NCBI GenBank assembly: GCA_014529385.2
Contig: CM043969.1
Span: 67,534,176 to 67,598,175, forward strand
Length of the DNA stretch: 64,000 bases
Direction: 5' to 3'
From: Adiantum capillus-veneris
Lineage: Eukaryota; Streptophyta; Polypodiopsida; Polypodiales; Pteridaceae
Made by a program: the position numbers and the translations under genes. Below are positions 53,799 to 64,000 of the stretch, one piece after another (within the stretch, counting starts at the first letter, position 1; each line of letters begins with the position of its first letter). The notes below the pieces were generated by a model. The model saw nothing but the letters and a program-made list of their open reading frames with translations. It was not told the origin of the DNA and did not search any database.

Positions 53799-53830
53799 TT
53801 AAAAGAGGTACGCTCTTTCCCTCGCTCCTA
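53761..53830 (-). promoter_or_regulatory. NLE 5' leader with (GA)n
   Basis: On the minus strand about 16 GA units end four bases before the ATG. Upstream is CTCTTTTAAACC, a weak TATA-like word 45 bases from the ATG. GA repeats in plant leaders can bind BPC/GAGA factors. No LINE is inserted here. Confidence 0.6.
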
Positions 53831-54825
53831 CGTAATAATGTCTCTGAGTTTAAGAGACCTCCTACGTAATAATGTTAATGAAAGGCACAAAACTTGTCTA
53901 GTCATGAGGCCTTAATCTTTACGCACCCATTTGTGTAGAAAAGTTGTTTATTCACTCACAATTGTGAGTTTTGGGGGAAAAAAAAAAAAAAAAACTTTAA
54001 GTAACGGTGCACGAGGATAGACAAGGTAGTTGATAGCTTTACAAATGGGCCAAAAGTTGAACTATTGATGAGTGCATATGTCCAATGGCTAGACATTTAT
54101 ATATGTGCTTGTGTATGCATCGAAAACAATATGTTGTGTCAATAGCGATGATTGATGGGTGCTTAAAAGAGTAGGTGTAGCCATCAAAGCATATGGATAA
54201 GCTTTACAAGCTACCACCCCTTTAAGAAGGGTTTTTGTCATCGAGCATAGGTGCTCTTATCTTACAGTGCACTTATGCAGTGAGTGTTGGACTCTATGTC
54301 ACTCCACGTGACTTGTAAACTAATAGACTTGAACTCTTATGTTCAACTATTCCAGCATGAGCAATGATGGGAGCGAGGCTATGGGGGGTGAAGCCGATGG
54401 GGTGCCATGGCTAGGAGAAGAGCAGAATTGCAGAAGGTTGAAGGCGAGAGAGTAGAACGAGATGGAGAGAGAGGGTACGAGAGAGTCGACACAAAAAAAT
54501 CAAAAACACGCTATGATAGTATATTGAGTTCCTTTGTAAAAACACCTTACAATATAAAGCCAAAAGAGCTGCCATGCAGACTTGACTCTAACTGAACATG
54601 CACTATATGCTATAAGCGGTGTTCCCACGGGCTTGCAAAACCTAACAATCCCCATTGTAGAACACCACTAGAAACAATGTCAATAAAAGACTTCTTCCTC
54701 GAGCATTTTGAAATGTTGATGAGAGTTCTACCACTAGAAGGCCTCTTTGTACTAGTGATTTGAAACATCATATCGCACAGAGTAGGAACACAAGCCATTG
54801 GTTTGCTCCTCTTCTTTGTGCATCT
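53831..54825. other. Upstream of NLE; no gene seen
   Basis: Contains an A run (53979-53994) and GA-rich patches near 54460-54490. No ORF with a motif on either strand. Promoter elements for NLE would lie here, but none is clear. Confidence 0.45.
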
Positions 54826-55036
54826 TGTTGGGGTAAAGCCCCATGTGACCGGTTAGGCCAGGCGCCCGCCCACTACACTTATTCTTTTATGTACATAATA
54901 TAATGAGGGGACTCACATATTCATACTGAGTTTTAGCCCCTCCAAACATAGGTCTCCTCTTCTTTTCTCTTCTCCATTGTTGCACACACACACACACACA
55001 CTCTCGCTCGTGCACTTCAACTAGTATTAGAGCTTG
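54826..55036 (+). mobile_element. Short LTR with decayed primer site
   Basis: TGTTGGGGTAAAGCCCC at 54826 to about 55021, then TAGTATTAGAGC, 10 of 12 to the tRNA site. At about 196 bases it is a very short LTR, as in Copia or TRIM elements. It contains tatgtacataatataatga and a (CA)n run at 54984-54999. Confidence 0.5.
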
Positions 55037-55988
55037 AGGATCGGAGAGCACCATTGGATCTTAGCAGGGAAGCAAGCATGAAGCAGCAAAATTTCAGCAT
55101 GTTTTTGTAGATCTGCCTTGGTTTTTCAAAAGGTTTCTGTTCATGCCAATTCCCTCGACTTTAGTTTGATTTTTTGTGCTCTTTAACTTTGCAGAATAAA
55201 TTTTTTCACAGAATCCTCATTGATTTTGAGATACATGGCTCCGACTGCCTGCATGTCCTGTAGGACAGGTTGCAGATTTTGCAGATCAGATTTCTCTTGG
55301 TTAGAATCAGCATTGTAGGTCAATTCCCATAGATCCTAACCATTTTTGCGCGCTTTGCAACTTTGCAAAAGGAATTTTTTGCAAAATTCCGCACGGTTTT
55401 GAAGTTATCTACTTCAGACAGCAGGGTGGTCTACTTTTATAGGTTCTTCTGCATACAAGCCCTTTGCATTGCATGAGTTTTTTGGTGTGTCTAAGTGTAT
55501 ATGTACGTACATGCAGACATACACTTGCACATTGATATGCGGATGATGTATGCATGTTGTGGTGATCTAGAGTGCTTTTGGAGCCAATTTGCTACATTCA
55601 AAGAGCTCGGATTGAGCTTGGTGGTTCTCTTGGTTTGCACATTTACGGTTTGCTCTCAGTGAAGAGAGTGTGGGCTGAAAATTTTAGCAAATTTATGTGC
55701 ATCAGTTGAGAACATTTGGTGGATGTATGTACTCTTGTGAACTCTTAGGATTCAAGAGCAGATTCATCAAAGGTTATGTGCATTGACGCATGTGATTGAG
55801 GTGATTTCAGAGAGTGTGGTGCACGGATTTGCAAAGAGTTTTGAAGGCATTTTGGTATGATTGTGAGCTTATTTTCACATGATTTGGATGCCCATTTGAT
55901 GCACGTTCGGTGCATGCTTTGATGCTTGTTTGTATTTCCATGTGGATGCACATGATGCGTGCTTTTTGGCGATGATATTCTTCGTTTT
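55037..55988. other. Interior of the short-LTR element; no ORF
   Basis: Gag would be expected here but every frame is closed. The sequence has recurring ttttgcagatt and ttttgtgctct words and no recognisable gene. Confidence 0.4.
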
Positions 55989-56284
55989 TGTTAACCCTCA
56001 CGGCTCACGGACACCCTATCACCTACGACGGACGTTGTATTATTTACTTGGTAGAGTCAAGTACCGGGCTTGTCGGTCCAATAGGAAAAGGGTAAGAGTG
56101 ATCGCCGATGAGAGGCGCACTCTAACTAGAACATTCAATGGATTAGTTGGCTAAGCATGGGCGCCCAAGTGTGAAGGGGGTGAGCTCATATAAAAGTCAA
56201 CTAAACCTAAAATTCACTGATTCTCTCATTTGTGCAATTGAAGAGTGCTCTTGCTCCATCTCCATCTTCTTCTTCTTCATCTCC

Positions 56285-56321
<37 letters not shown>

Positions 56322-56800
56322 CTGAGAGAGAGAGAGAGAGCGTGCGATCGAGCATTGCGGCGGCACGACGGCGGCGAGGCGGTTGAGTGCAGCGTAGCGG
56401 CGTCTCCCTCTTCTTCGCGGTGAGGAATCCTCCACGAAAGCAAGCGTAGAGCGATGAGTGACAAACCATCGCCATCTTTGAGCTTACTAGTTTAGGCTTG
56501 TTGTGTGCTTGGAGCCATTTGTGGCTCGCACACAGTGTATCGGCAAGTTCCTTGCATTGACACGTGCGACATGTGCGCACATGTCGCACGTGTCAATGCA
56601 AGGAACTTGCCGATACACTGTGTGCGAGCCACAAATGGCTCCAAGCACACAAACTAGTAAGCTCAAAATGGCAATGGTGTGTCACTCACCGCTCTATGCT
56701 TGCTTTCGTGGAGGATTCCTCGCCGCGAAGAGGAGGGAGACGCCGCTACGCCGTGCTCAACCGCCTCTCCGTCGTCGTGCCGCCGCAATGCTCTATCGCA

Positions 56801-56868
<68 letters not shown>

Positions 56869-57158
56869 CACACACACACAAGGAGATGAAGAAGAAGAAG
56901 ATGGAGATGGAGCAAGAGCACTCTTCAATTGCACAAATGAGAGAATCAGTGAATTTTAGGTTTAGTTGACTTTTATATGAGCTCACCCCATTCACACTTG
57001 GGCGCCCATGCTTAGCCAACTAATCCCTTGAATGTTCCAGTTAGAGTGCGCCTCTCATCGGTGATCACTCTTACCCTTTTCCTATTGGACCGACAAGCCC
57101 GGTACCTGACTCTACCAAGTAAATAATACAACGTCCGTCGTAGGTGATAGGGTTAACA
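55989..57158. repeat. 1.17-kb palindrome with no spacer, made of two LTR-like arms
   Basis: The left arm (55989-56576) starts TGTTAACCCT; the right arm (56577-57158) is its reverse complement, ending AGGGTTAACA. The centre gacacgtgcgacatgtgc / gcacatgtcgcacgtgtc is a perfect palindrome with no loop. The arms match over nearly their whole length. Differences are a 10-base cacggctcac-type insertion near 56000 and differently expanded microsatellites: (GT)n(GA)n at 56285-56340 against (CT)n(CA)n at 56797-56880. Each arm has a TATAAAA (56189-56195 plus; 56971-56977 minus) pointing at the centre. The right end is flanked by a polypurine tract, so the right arm is the start of a minus-strand LTR. 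Confidence 0.93.
56189..56195 (+). promoter_or_regulatory. TATA box in left arm of palindrome
   Basis: TATAAAA in gctcatataaaagtc. A transcript starting about 30 bases on would cross the centre and fold back on itself for about 350 bases. The mirror copy is at 56971-56977 on the minus strand. Confidence 0.6.
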
Positions 57159-57175
57159 TGCCCCCCTTCCTGATG
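57159..57175 (-). other. Polypurine tract next to the palindrome
   Basis: The minus strand reads AGGAAGGGGGGCA immediately before TGTTAACCC at 57158. The same AAGGAAGGGGGGA type occurs at 58780-58796. Confidence 0.6.
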
Positions 57176-58300
57176 TAGATTCTGTCCTCGGAAGCTATTG
57201 AGTTGCAGCGCGTTCGTCGAGGTGGAAGAGCATTTGAGATGAATGTTCTTAGCCTTCTTCAGTCACTGCAAAATCAAACAACATTGGCACAGTAATTGCA
57301 TTCTCATAAGCAATTAAAAAGCATATGCAGTTGTAGGCAGACAATTTAATTGGTAACAGAATTTTAAACCTTTTGTCAGCAATAAACATTAAATTGTAAT
57401 ATAATCAAACGCATAAACAGTTGTAAAGGTAAAAAAATTAAACAAGTCTGGGGTCGCTAATTTAACGGTCAAAAGGCACTAAAGATCGACTATTAATACC
57501 ATGGGTAAGCTTCTTAATTTTCTCTGGTCAATTAAGTTGTTTAATCGCGAGAGCGAAGTATTTCATGTTCGAGGGCTGACTAGAGGCTATACCTAGAAGA
57601 CCTTGTAGTTAAGCTACGATAAAAGGAATTTCTCATGAAATCATCGCCTGACTGATTACTTTTTCTTTGACCCCCCAAATTCTTCTCACGGTGATTCAAT
57701 TTTGATATGTGTGCTTATTTTGTATGCCTTGGGCTTTTGCTTTTCAAGGAAAAGTGCCCACACTGGGAACCTCTAGGGCTCTAGTACCATAGGCGATACA
57801 TGTGAGTGAAGTACCAAATCAAGCTTAGATTTCTCTTCCAGTTTAAGATTTTACATTGTGGCACTTTGATTTTTTGTTTGTTCGTTTTCAACATTTTAAT
57901 TTTGTAACTTTGGGGGGTCATATGACACTTTTACACCTCCCCGAGATCACACTAGTAAACTCCCTTTATAATACTTAAGCTAAAGGTCAATAGGGTCAAG
58001 CCCACTAGAAAGTCCTAGTACATTTCACACAGTGCTGCTTAAATCGGATTAAGAACGTAAGTAACCATTGATTATTAGGAAGGCATTCCCCATGGTATTA
58101 AGAGAAGATCTGTAACACCTAACTTGGTCAAACTAGCTTAGTCGGACTGCTTGATTTGTAAATCTAGACAAGTGATTATGACAAAAAATTACATTGAATT
58201 TAATGTTTGGTACTAAGCAAATGCGCTGAATATTGTGCTACCAATCACAATCAAAGCAGACAAACATGGATGCAAAAAAGATAAGGGACAATGCTAATGG
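57176..58300. other. Probable element interior; no gene seen
   Basis: No ORF with a motif. The segment just right of the polypurine tract contains cgaggacagaatctac in the minus reading, as in the end of a pol gene, but the rest is non-coding. Confidence 0.4.
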
Positions 58301-58779
58301 ACAAGAAACACTTGTTTGTGTTGATGATCGCGCTTGATTTGAAAAGTGGATGAGAGAAAAATTCCATGAAGGTCCAAATCCTAACAACATCAACACGTTC
58401 TTGTACACACTAGGAAACACAAAGAATACCTCTAGGAGGCACATCAGTGGGAAAAAAGAACTTTGCTAATCACTCAACTCTTTAACAGAAACACTCCTAT
58501 CGTACTAATTCTACCTACCCTCCATCACTCGAGTGATGAGGATCAAAGGTGTTTTATGGCATGGGTTTCTGTTTCAGTGTATCGTATGCGAATGTGTAGG
58601 TCTGAGTCAATGTTTTGACTTTTCTTGTGCATACTCGTTTGCTAATTGCTCTTGCTCTTTATTATTTTTGTTTTTTATAAGTATAAGGCTTTATATATAC
58701 ATTCCCTAAGATTGGTGATTGAGAGGTCAGGGAAACAAGGTTGAGAGGGGAGTGAGTGAATGATGACTGTCAGCAAACA
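58301..58779 (-). mobile_element. 3' LTR (start only certain) of the gag-protease element
   Basis: Begins on the minus strand TGTTTGCTGACAGTC at 58779, directly after a polypurine tract (58780-58796). A TATA box TATATATAAAGCC lies near 58687-58700. The left end of the LTR is not identified, so the coordinate is a guess. Confidence 0.5.
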
Positions 58780-58796
58780 CTCCCCCCTTCCTTGGG
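58780..58796 (-). other. Polypurine tract of the gag-protease element
   Basis: The minus strand reads CCCAAGGAAGGGGGGAG, ending at the LTR start and lying five bases after the last stop codon of the interior. Confidence 0.78.
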
Positions 58797-58800
58797 TAGA

Positions 58801-59738
58801 TCATATCATTTGAAATGTGCTCATCACCCTTTGAAACCAATTGTTCCAGTCGGTAATAGGTGAGGATTTTTGCCAGTAGTTTTCTATTACCTTAAGTGCC
58901 TCATCGAGTTGCAAGGGTGGTAAGGTACTCTCCCAGGATCGAACTTGAAGTGGTTCATCAGGTGATTCTTGAACACTGGGAGGTGTGGATTCCTTTGTAG
59001 CTTTATGGAGGTCCACTATTGTAGGTGGAGGCTGTGGAGAAGCTTTTACCTGTATGGATGCACTACATGAGGAGCTAGAAGCTTCATGGGACTCCCCCCT
59101 TCCTGAGCTAGGTGGAACAAATCGTTCTTTCTTTGGTACCCAAACTAGTTGTGGAGCGGGTGTGTAGCATTCTGTGATTTTTTTCTTTCCGCAATCGTTG
59201 ATTCGTTTTGGAGCTACAGGATTGGGCTCACATGGGTCCGGTGATAGGTAAGAACACAATCTATGTTTTGGCACCCATATTTGATCATTTCCTTGATAGT
59301 AGCTTTCGGCTTCCAATAGTCGTTTAGGAATCCAACGCCACATTTTCTTACATTCTTGGAGCGAGTGGGACGTTTCTTACAAGGCTTTTGTTTTTTAGCA
59401 CTAGCTATGGTCGCTAAAGAAGCTTTAGGGACCCACTTGTATGTTTCCTTTGTTATACGAGGATGAGTCTTGTCATAATCTATATGCATTGCTTCTAGCA
59501 TATTTAAGGGTACGAGTGGTGGCATTTCATCCCCCTCAGGTGTTACCCAGGTCGTCCCCCTATTTCCCCAAGTGTCTATGGTTGTTGCTAGGTGGATCCA
59601 ATCCACATTGTCCGACTCAGTCATCCCAGGTAGTACATCCATATAAGGAGAATCTTCCCCAACATCAGTGTCCGCTTTACACGTGTAACAATACTGCAAA
59701 CGGGGCCGAGTGAACTGTGGTGTCAGATCTATGATCAA
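58801..59738 (-). pseudogene. C-terminal protein with W-(V/I)-P-K repeats
   Basis: Two overlapping minus-strand frames (59214-59738, 174 residues; 58801-59343, 180 residues) continue the polyprotein after the protease with one shift near 59300. Four spaced motifs stand out: YKWVPKASL, WRWIPKRLL, IWVPKHRLC and VWVPKKERF. The part after them is Ser/Pro-rich (SSSSCSASIQVKASPQPPP). The frame ends five bases before the polypurine tract, where RT and integrase would be expected to have come first. I do not know the function; a nucleocapsid- or env-like accessory is possible. It could also be fused remains after deletion of pol. Confidence 0.5.
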
Positions 59739-60277
59739 TTATAAACCTGTTTCCTAGAGGATGTGCTCGACAAGTTACAAGATCCACTCGAATGACAGAA
59801 TCTTGGAACTGCAAGTAGACATGGTTTTTAGACCAGTCATGCACCATTTTTGCTTCCCTCATGAAAGGACGTCCTAAGATCATCTCCGATGTCATAGTGT
59901 GTTTGGAGAAATCCATAACAATGAAGGTAACTCTTATTTTATGTCCAAAGACCTTGATCTTGAGATCTTCTAGCATCCCAATAGGTTTAACGATAGACCC
60001 ATTGTCCATCTTCACTACTATGGTTGTGGTCGCAAGGTGAGGTCTTCCCATAGTTTCCCATCAATTTTTTAGTCACAATGCTAACCCCAGCGCCACCATC
60101 AAGGATTCCCTTCACAGTTAATCCCTTAGTAGTGATTGGTATGGTCACATTGGATTCATCACCCTCAAAGTATTGTCCCAACTTGTTAACATGTATTTCT
60201 ATAACAAGGTTCTCATCTAGGTTGGGTTGTGGATCTAAGTGTTCCTCCTCTATTGGCATCTCCCCAGCTCCATCCAT
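59677..60277 (-). pseudogene. Retropepsin (aspartic protease) of the gag-protease element
   Basis: The N-terminal half in the frame 59987-60277 has KGLTVKGILDGGAGVSIVTK, where the catalytic motif is DGGA, the variant common in one group of plant Gypsy proteases. After a frameshift near 60050 the frame 59677-60051 gives VVKMDNGSIVKPIGMLEDLK and the flap/C-terminal part MTSEMILGRPFMREAKMVHD. The ILGRPF motif is the hallmark ending. An intact protein would cleave Gag-Pol. One frameshift makes this copy inactive. Confidence 0.82.
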
Positions 60278-60325
60278 CTGTGCAAATTGTGGTGGCCTAA
60301 ACTTTAGTTCTCCATTGAGGAAGGC

Positions 60326-63300
60326 TCAAAGAGCTGAGACTAGCTCAAGATCTTTATATAGTTTGGACATGATGGTGGTTCTAACTTCTGAAGACATGAA
60401 ATCCATCAATTTGGCAATGTTTAACGACACCTTTTGGACTTCAGTCCCTTGACGTGGGGAAGACGGAATCTCCATTTCTTCGATAGGATCAAGTAGTCCC
60501 TCTGTAAGCATTCTTTCCATCAAGAAGTGATTACTCCCACTTTCCCATGACTTTAAGTCACTTTCTTCTTGGATGACACTAGGTATGGCTAAGGGTCTAT
60601 GGACTTGGTGAGGTTGATGTTGCGTAGGGAACACGGTGTTTGTAATCTGGATCTGCCTAGGTGCTGGTTCTAGATCCCTTTGGGTATCTTCTACCAAACT
60701 CCTTAATTGCTTGACTCGCTCAATCTCCTCTGTAGGGTTTGGATAAGTTCCTATCTTCTTCTTGGATCCCTGCCATTCTGGCTCATGAAGATCTTCCTTG
60801 TTGGTTTTTATCTTAGTGGTTGTTTTGGTCTCCATGGTTTCTCATGAATCAGAATCCTCTTCAACGTCGTTCATATATACGGGGTCGTCACCAGTCCCTA
60901 TGTTAGTCTTTGAACTGGGGTCTGACTTCACTGCTTTTTGCGATCTCTTTCTTTGTGTTTTCTTCTTTTTCTGAGATTGGGCAATTGATGCCGTGTCTCT
61001 TTCCTCAAGAATATAATTTTGTTTTTGGAGCATCGATCGTGTGAGTACGTTTATTGGTACCACAGGTGTACTTTGTGATGGCTCCTCGATAACTTCAATC
61101 AAATTTAATGGCGTGATCTTCGGTGCATTTGGATTATTTGGACATTGGGCAATCAAATGATCTATGCCACATCGATTACACATGAGTATCGGCATTGTAG
61201 ACGTGCTCGCTTGATTGGTTTGCATTAGTGTGGCGTTCCTTTGTAACCTAATAGGACACTCGGCTACACGATGTGGACCTCCACACTCATAGCATTGAAG
61301 ATCTGGTCTCTTAGCAGTGTGATTGATATTTTGGCCTCTTACCACAAGAGCACCTACTTGATATACAGGTTTGACTTGTCCCCAATAGTCCTCCATGTAG
61401 TATTGTGGACTTTCTTCAAGCACATCCATCCCATAGGCAATATTAGGATCTATATCTTCCTCACAGCCTTCCAAACAAGAAATAGATGACTCACCACCCA
61501 CTTGATTCACTGAAGTGATTCTCGGATGTGGTGGTTGCAGTCCTAGCATTCGAGGTGGTAAGGGTGTTGTTTGAACAACATTTTGGGCCCTAGGGACCAT
61601 GTGTTGTGATGTTTGTTCAAGAGGTGGGGCCGGCATCAATGCAGGCACTCGAGGTGTGTTTGTCCATGCTAAGGTTGGTCTATTTGCCATTGCACGCTTA
61701 AATACTATGCAATCCTTAGCTTGATGACCATACCTTCCACATGCATTGCAATTCCCATTGAATTTTACTCTAAGAGTAGGGCATTCACTGGTATTATGCG
61801 GTCCATAGCATACTGAGCACCATTGTTGATCCCTTCTTGGATACATATGATTGTTTTGCGGAGCACGATTGTCTCTAAGACTCTCTTGAATAGCCTTGGT
61901 GAGATCTGCTAAAGTCATCTTAGATATCTTTGGCTCCTTAGCAATAGGCTTTAGGGTCATTGGCTGATGCCCTGATGCTTGCGAGCTAATAAATTTAGGC
62001 TCAACAGACACTCTTTCTCCTTGAATCATTAAATTATCCTCCAATTGGATCGCATTGGTGGTGACTGCTTTCCAAGTGGTGATACCTCTAATGACTAAGC
62101 CATTGTAGATATCTTCATGTCGTAATCCCTTAATGAATCTATCAAGAAATTGGTTATTGTTGAAGCGCTCATTTGGATTACATCGAGAATTCAAATGCTT
62201 CAAGTGACTAATAAAGTCTCTCACCGACTCTCCTTCCTCTCATTGGGCTTTCTGGAGCTGAGAGGCTACACCCCAAAGTACTCCCTCTCGTATGTATTCT
62301 TCTAAGAACAGTCTCCTAAGAGTAGGGTAAATCGTTTTTTCTTCCACCCTTAGGGTTCTATAACAATCCCCAGCCTTTCCACTTAAGGTTAGGCTTAAAG
62401 CATTGCTCTTATGTAGGTCATTGTGTTCTCCTAGAGAATCGCATATTTGTTCAAACACTTTGATATGCTTTCTCACATCCCCGTCTCCACTAAATTTTTG
62501 TGTGAGCTTAGCTATTTGTACTGCCTTACTTCTAGGTTCTCTATCAGGTGTGTTACGCATATTCTCAGTGATAGATCGACCAATAGCTTGAGCAAATGTT
62601 GCCAAGTCACCTAGGTGAGCAGGCACCGTGGGTGGAGGTGCTCCAGAGACTACATGTGGAGTAGGTATTGGCATCAGGCTTGGCACATAGGAAGCCCTTG
62701 GGTTCCACGTTTGGTATGATGTTGTGCCATGTGGTGGCCCAAAGTTCATATGTGTGGTCCTAGGCATAGCAGACGTCGGATGTGGCATGCTAATGCTAGC
62801 CGGTATAGTCCATGGAAATAAGAGCTTGGGTGTTGTGGTTGTGGAGCATAGGTTGTTGAAAAAATGGGAGGAGTAGGGACTACATGAGTACGAGGACCCA
62901 TAGGTGCATACGATCGGTACACACTTGTAGGTACTGTTGCAGGCATTGAGCTACCATGTAGCGGTGCTTTACTAACAAATGAGGTCCATGGCATGTTTCT
63001 CGGCATGCCCATCATTGGGGTAGGCATGGTAGTCGTGGTGTCATCAAGGGAAAGATGAGCTAGACTTGGAAAGGTAAAGCTATCACTTGTGGGCTCAGAT
63101 TGCGGCTCAGATTGCACCGAGACCCCTGGCGAAACAACATATGGAGGATCCATCGGACTTACCGAGGGAGTCTCCATTTGCGATAAGGTCGGTTGTTTAG
63201 CCTTTCCTGTATCCAAGAATCTCATGAGACCCGTTGAAGGCATGTTGATCCCCTTGTTCTGTCTCTCTAACTCAATGACCCTATGGATGACCTCACAAAC

Positions 63301-63972
63301 TCTTTGGTGTTGATCCTCCGCACTAGTAGTGCCCATTGTGGATTGTAGGACATCTAACCAACCCACGTGATAGGTGTGGCCTGTGTATAGGTCGGTCAGA
63401 GTTTTCGTTTGTAGTTCGTACTCCCAGTTCTCATTTAGGAACACTCCATCTAGGATTGAGGTGCTAGGGGTGTCCTTTGAGCTAAATGCAATGTTGCTTT
63501 CTAGGGGTTGGCCCTTCGCGGTTGCTAAGTCAGGAGCACTCAATTGCTCTCTTAGCAAGGATATTGACATAGGGGCTTTCACTTTTAACTCTCTTCGTTG
63601 CTCCGCCTTACGTAAGCTCTCAACTTCCTTTTCCCTCGCTACAAGGATATATCACTTAACCTCTTGCATTTCGGCAAGGCTTCTACCTTCGGGTAATATG
63701 ACCTCGGAGGGAAATAACTCTAAAGAGTCAGGAGGTGCAGTGAATGAAGTATTCACGTGCACATTCTCTAAGGGTATAGGTTCTACATTGGTCACGAATG
63801 GAGAATTTACTTCCCCACCTCCCTCATTTACATCATTAGCTCCATGTTCGGAGCAAGTGGCTCTACTAAAGGTTTCCTTCAAGCGGTTAAGCACACTCGG
63901 CCCGGACCGTGGGCCCATGGCATGCATGTCTTGGCTTGAGCTATCAGGATTAGGCATTGGGAAACCCTCCAT
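60326..63972 (-). pseudogene. Gag with four CCHC zinc knuckles, nearly open
   Basis: Read right to left: an N-terminal Pro/Ser-rich part (63972-62746), a capsid-like core with TQKFSGDGDVRKHIKVFEQI, LSGKAGDCYRTLRVEEK and GESVRDFISHLKHLN (62600-62180), and four knuckles. Within the 460-residue piece at 62224-60842 they are: CSVCYGPHNTSEC (residues 136-148), CNACGRYGHQAKDC (159-172), CYECGGPHRVAEC (311-323) and CNRCGIDHLIAQC (349-361). Three have C-x2-C-x3-H-x4-C rather than the usual x4 spacing. The frame is broken only by TAA near 63652, a shift near 62770 and in-frame TGA codons at 62238, 60842 and 60326. It continues off the right edge. Role: RNA packaging and particle assembly. Confidence 0.8.
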
Positions 63973-64000
63973 GACGTCGTAGTCAGAGGAAGAGGCACTA

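Noticed and set aside
56197-56969. Several frames of 85-131 codons on both strands
   Set aside because: They lie in the palindrome arms, mirror each other, and run through (GT)n, (GA)n and (CT)n. They are not genes.
62403-63982. Plus-strand frames of up to 202 codons opposite the gag gene
   Set aside because: Antisense shadows of the minus-strand gag, which has clear zinc knuckles and capsid-like motifs.

Overview
The window is nuclear DNA from a land plant with a large, repeat-rich genome. The evidence is a plant-type NOTCHLESS (NLE) gene with ordinary GT-AG introns, retrotransposons primed from the initiator-methionine tRNA (TGGTATCAGAGC sites), chromovirus fragments and a few plant-type TTTAGGG-like motifs. 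Introns of 8 to 16 kb stuffed with retroelements suggest a gymnosperm, fern or lycophyte rather than a compact angiosperm genome. I cannot narrow it further from the sequence alone.

The only host gene I can prove is NLE, a WD40 protein of 60S ribosome assembly, on the minus strand. Six exons can be placed with exact splice sites: 53611-53760, 37121-37202, 36650-36739, 28384-28509, 27809-27936 and 12291-12490. They encode the N-terminal ubiquitin-like NLE domain and the first WD40 blades. The last exon ends in a good donor, and no later exon is visible down to base 1, so the gene leaves the window on the left and spans more than 53 kb. Nearly everything from 12 to 53.6 kb is therefore intron.

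Region by region. 1-2.8 kb: decayed Ty3/Gypsy gag-pro-pol on the minus strand with its primer site. 2.8-8.0 kb: a chain of related minus-strand LTRs, each followed by its own primer-binding site, with short or non-autonomous interiors. 8.4-8.9 kb: a DUF4283-like fragment. 9.35-9.6 kb: a heat-shock-element cluster plus TATA box. 9.7-11.7 kb: a chimeric LINE on the plus strand. 13-16.3 kb: LTR remnants and a gag-like ORF. 17.5-36.5 kb: six copies of one RRM/APE-type LINE family (17.5, 18.2-22.8, 25.4-26.4, 29.5-30.4, 30.5-35.2 and 35.5-36.5 kb), all on the minus strand and all abutting (GA)n microsatellite DNA. 38-43 kb: integrase fragments, LTRs and repeat arrays. 45.1-52.1 kb: a decayed chromovirus interrupted by a complete one-ORF non-autonomous LTR element. 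53.6-53.8 kb: NLE exon 1 and its 5' region. 54.8-55.0 kb: a short LTR. 56.0-57.2 kb: a 1.17-kb palindrome with no spacer, made of LTR-like arms. 58.7-64 kb: a gag-protease LTR element with four zinc knuckles and no reverse transcriptase.

The most interesting signals are the apparent targeting of (GA)n microsatellites by the LINE family, the one-ORF LTR element with an Asp/His repeat protein, the giant LTR palindrome, the heat-shock-type promoter and the giant-intron NLE gene.
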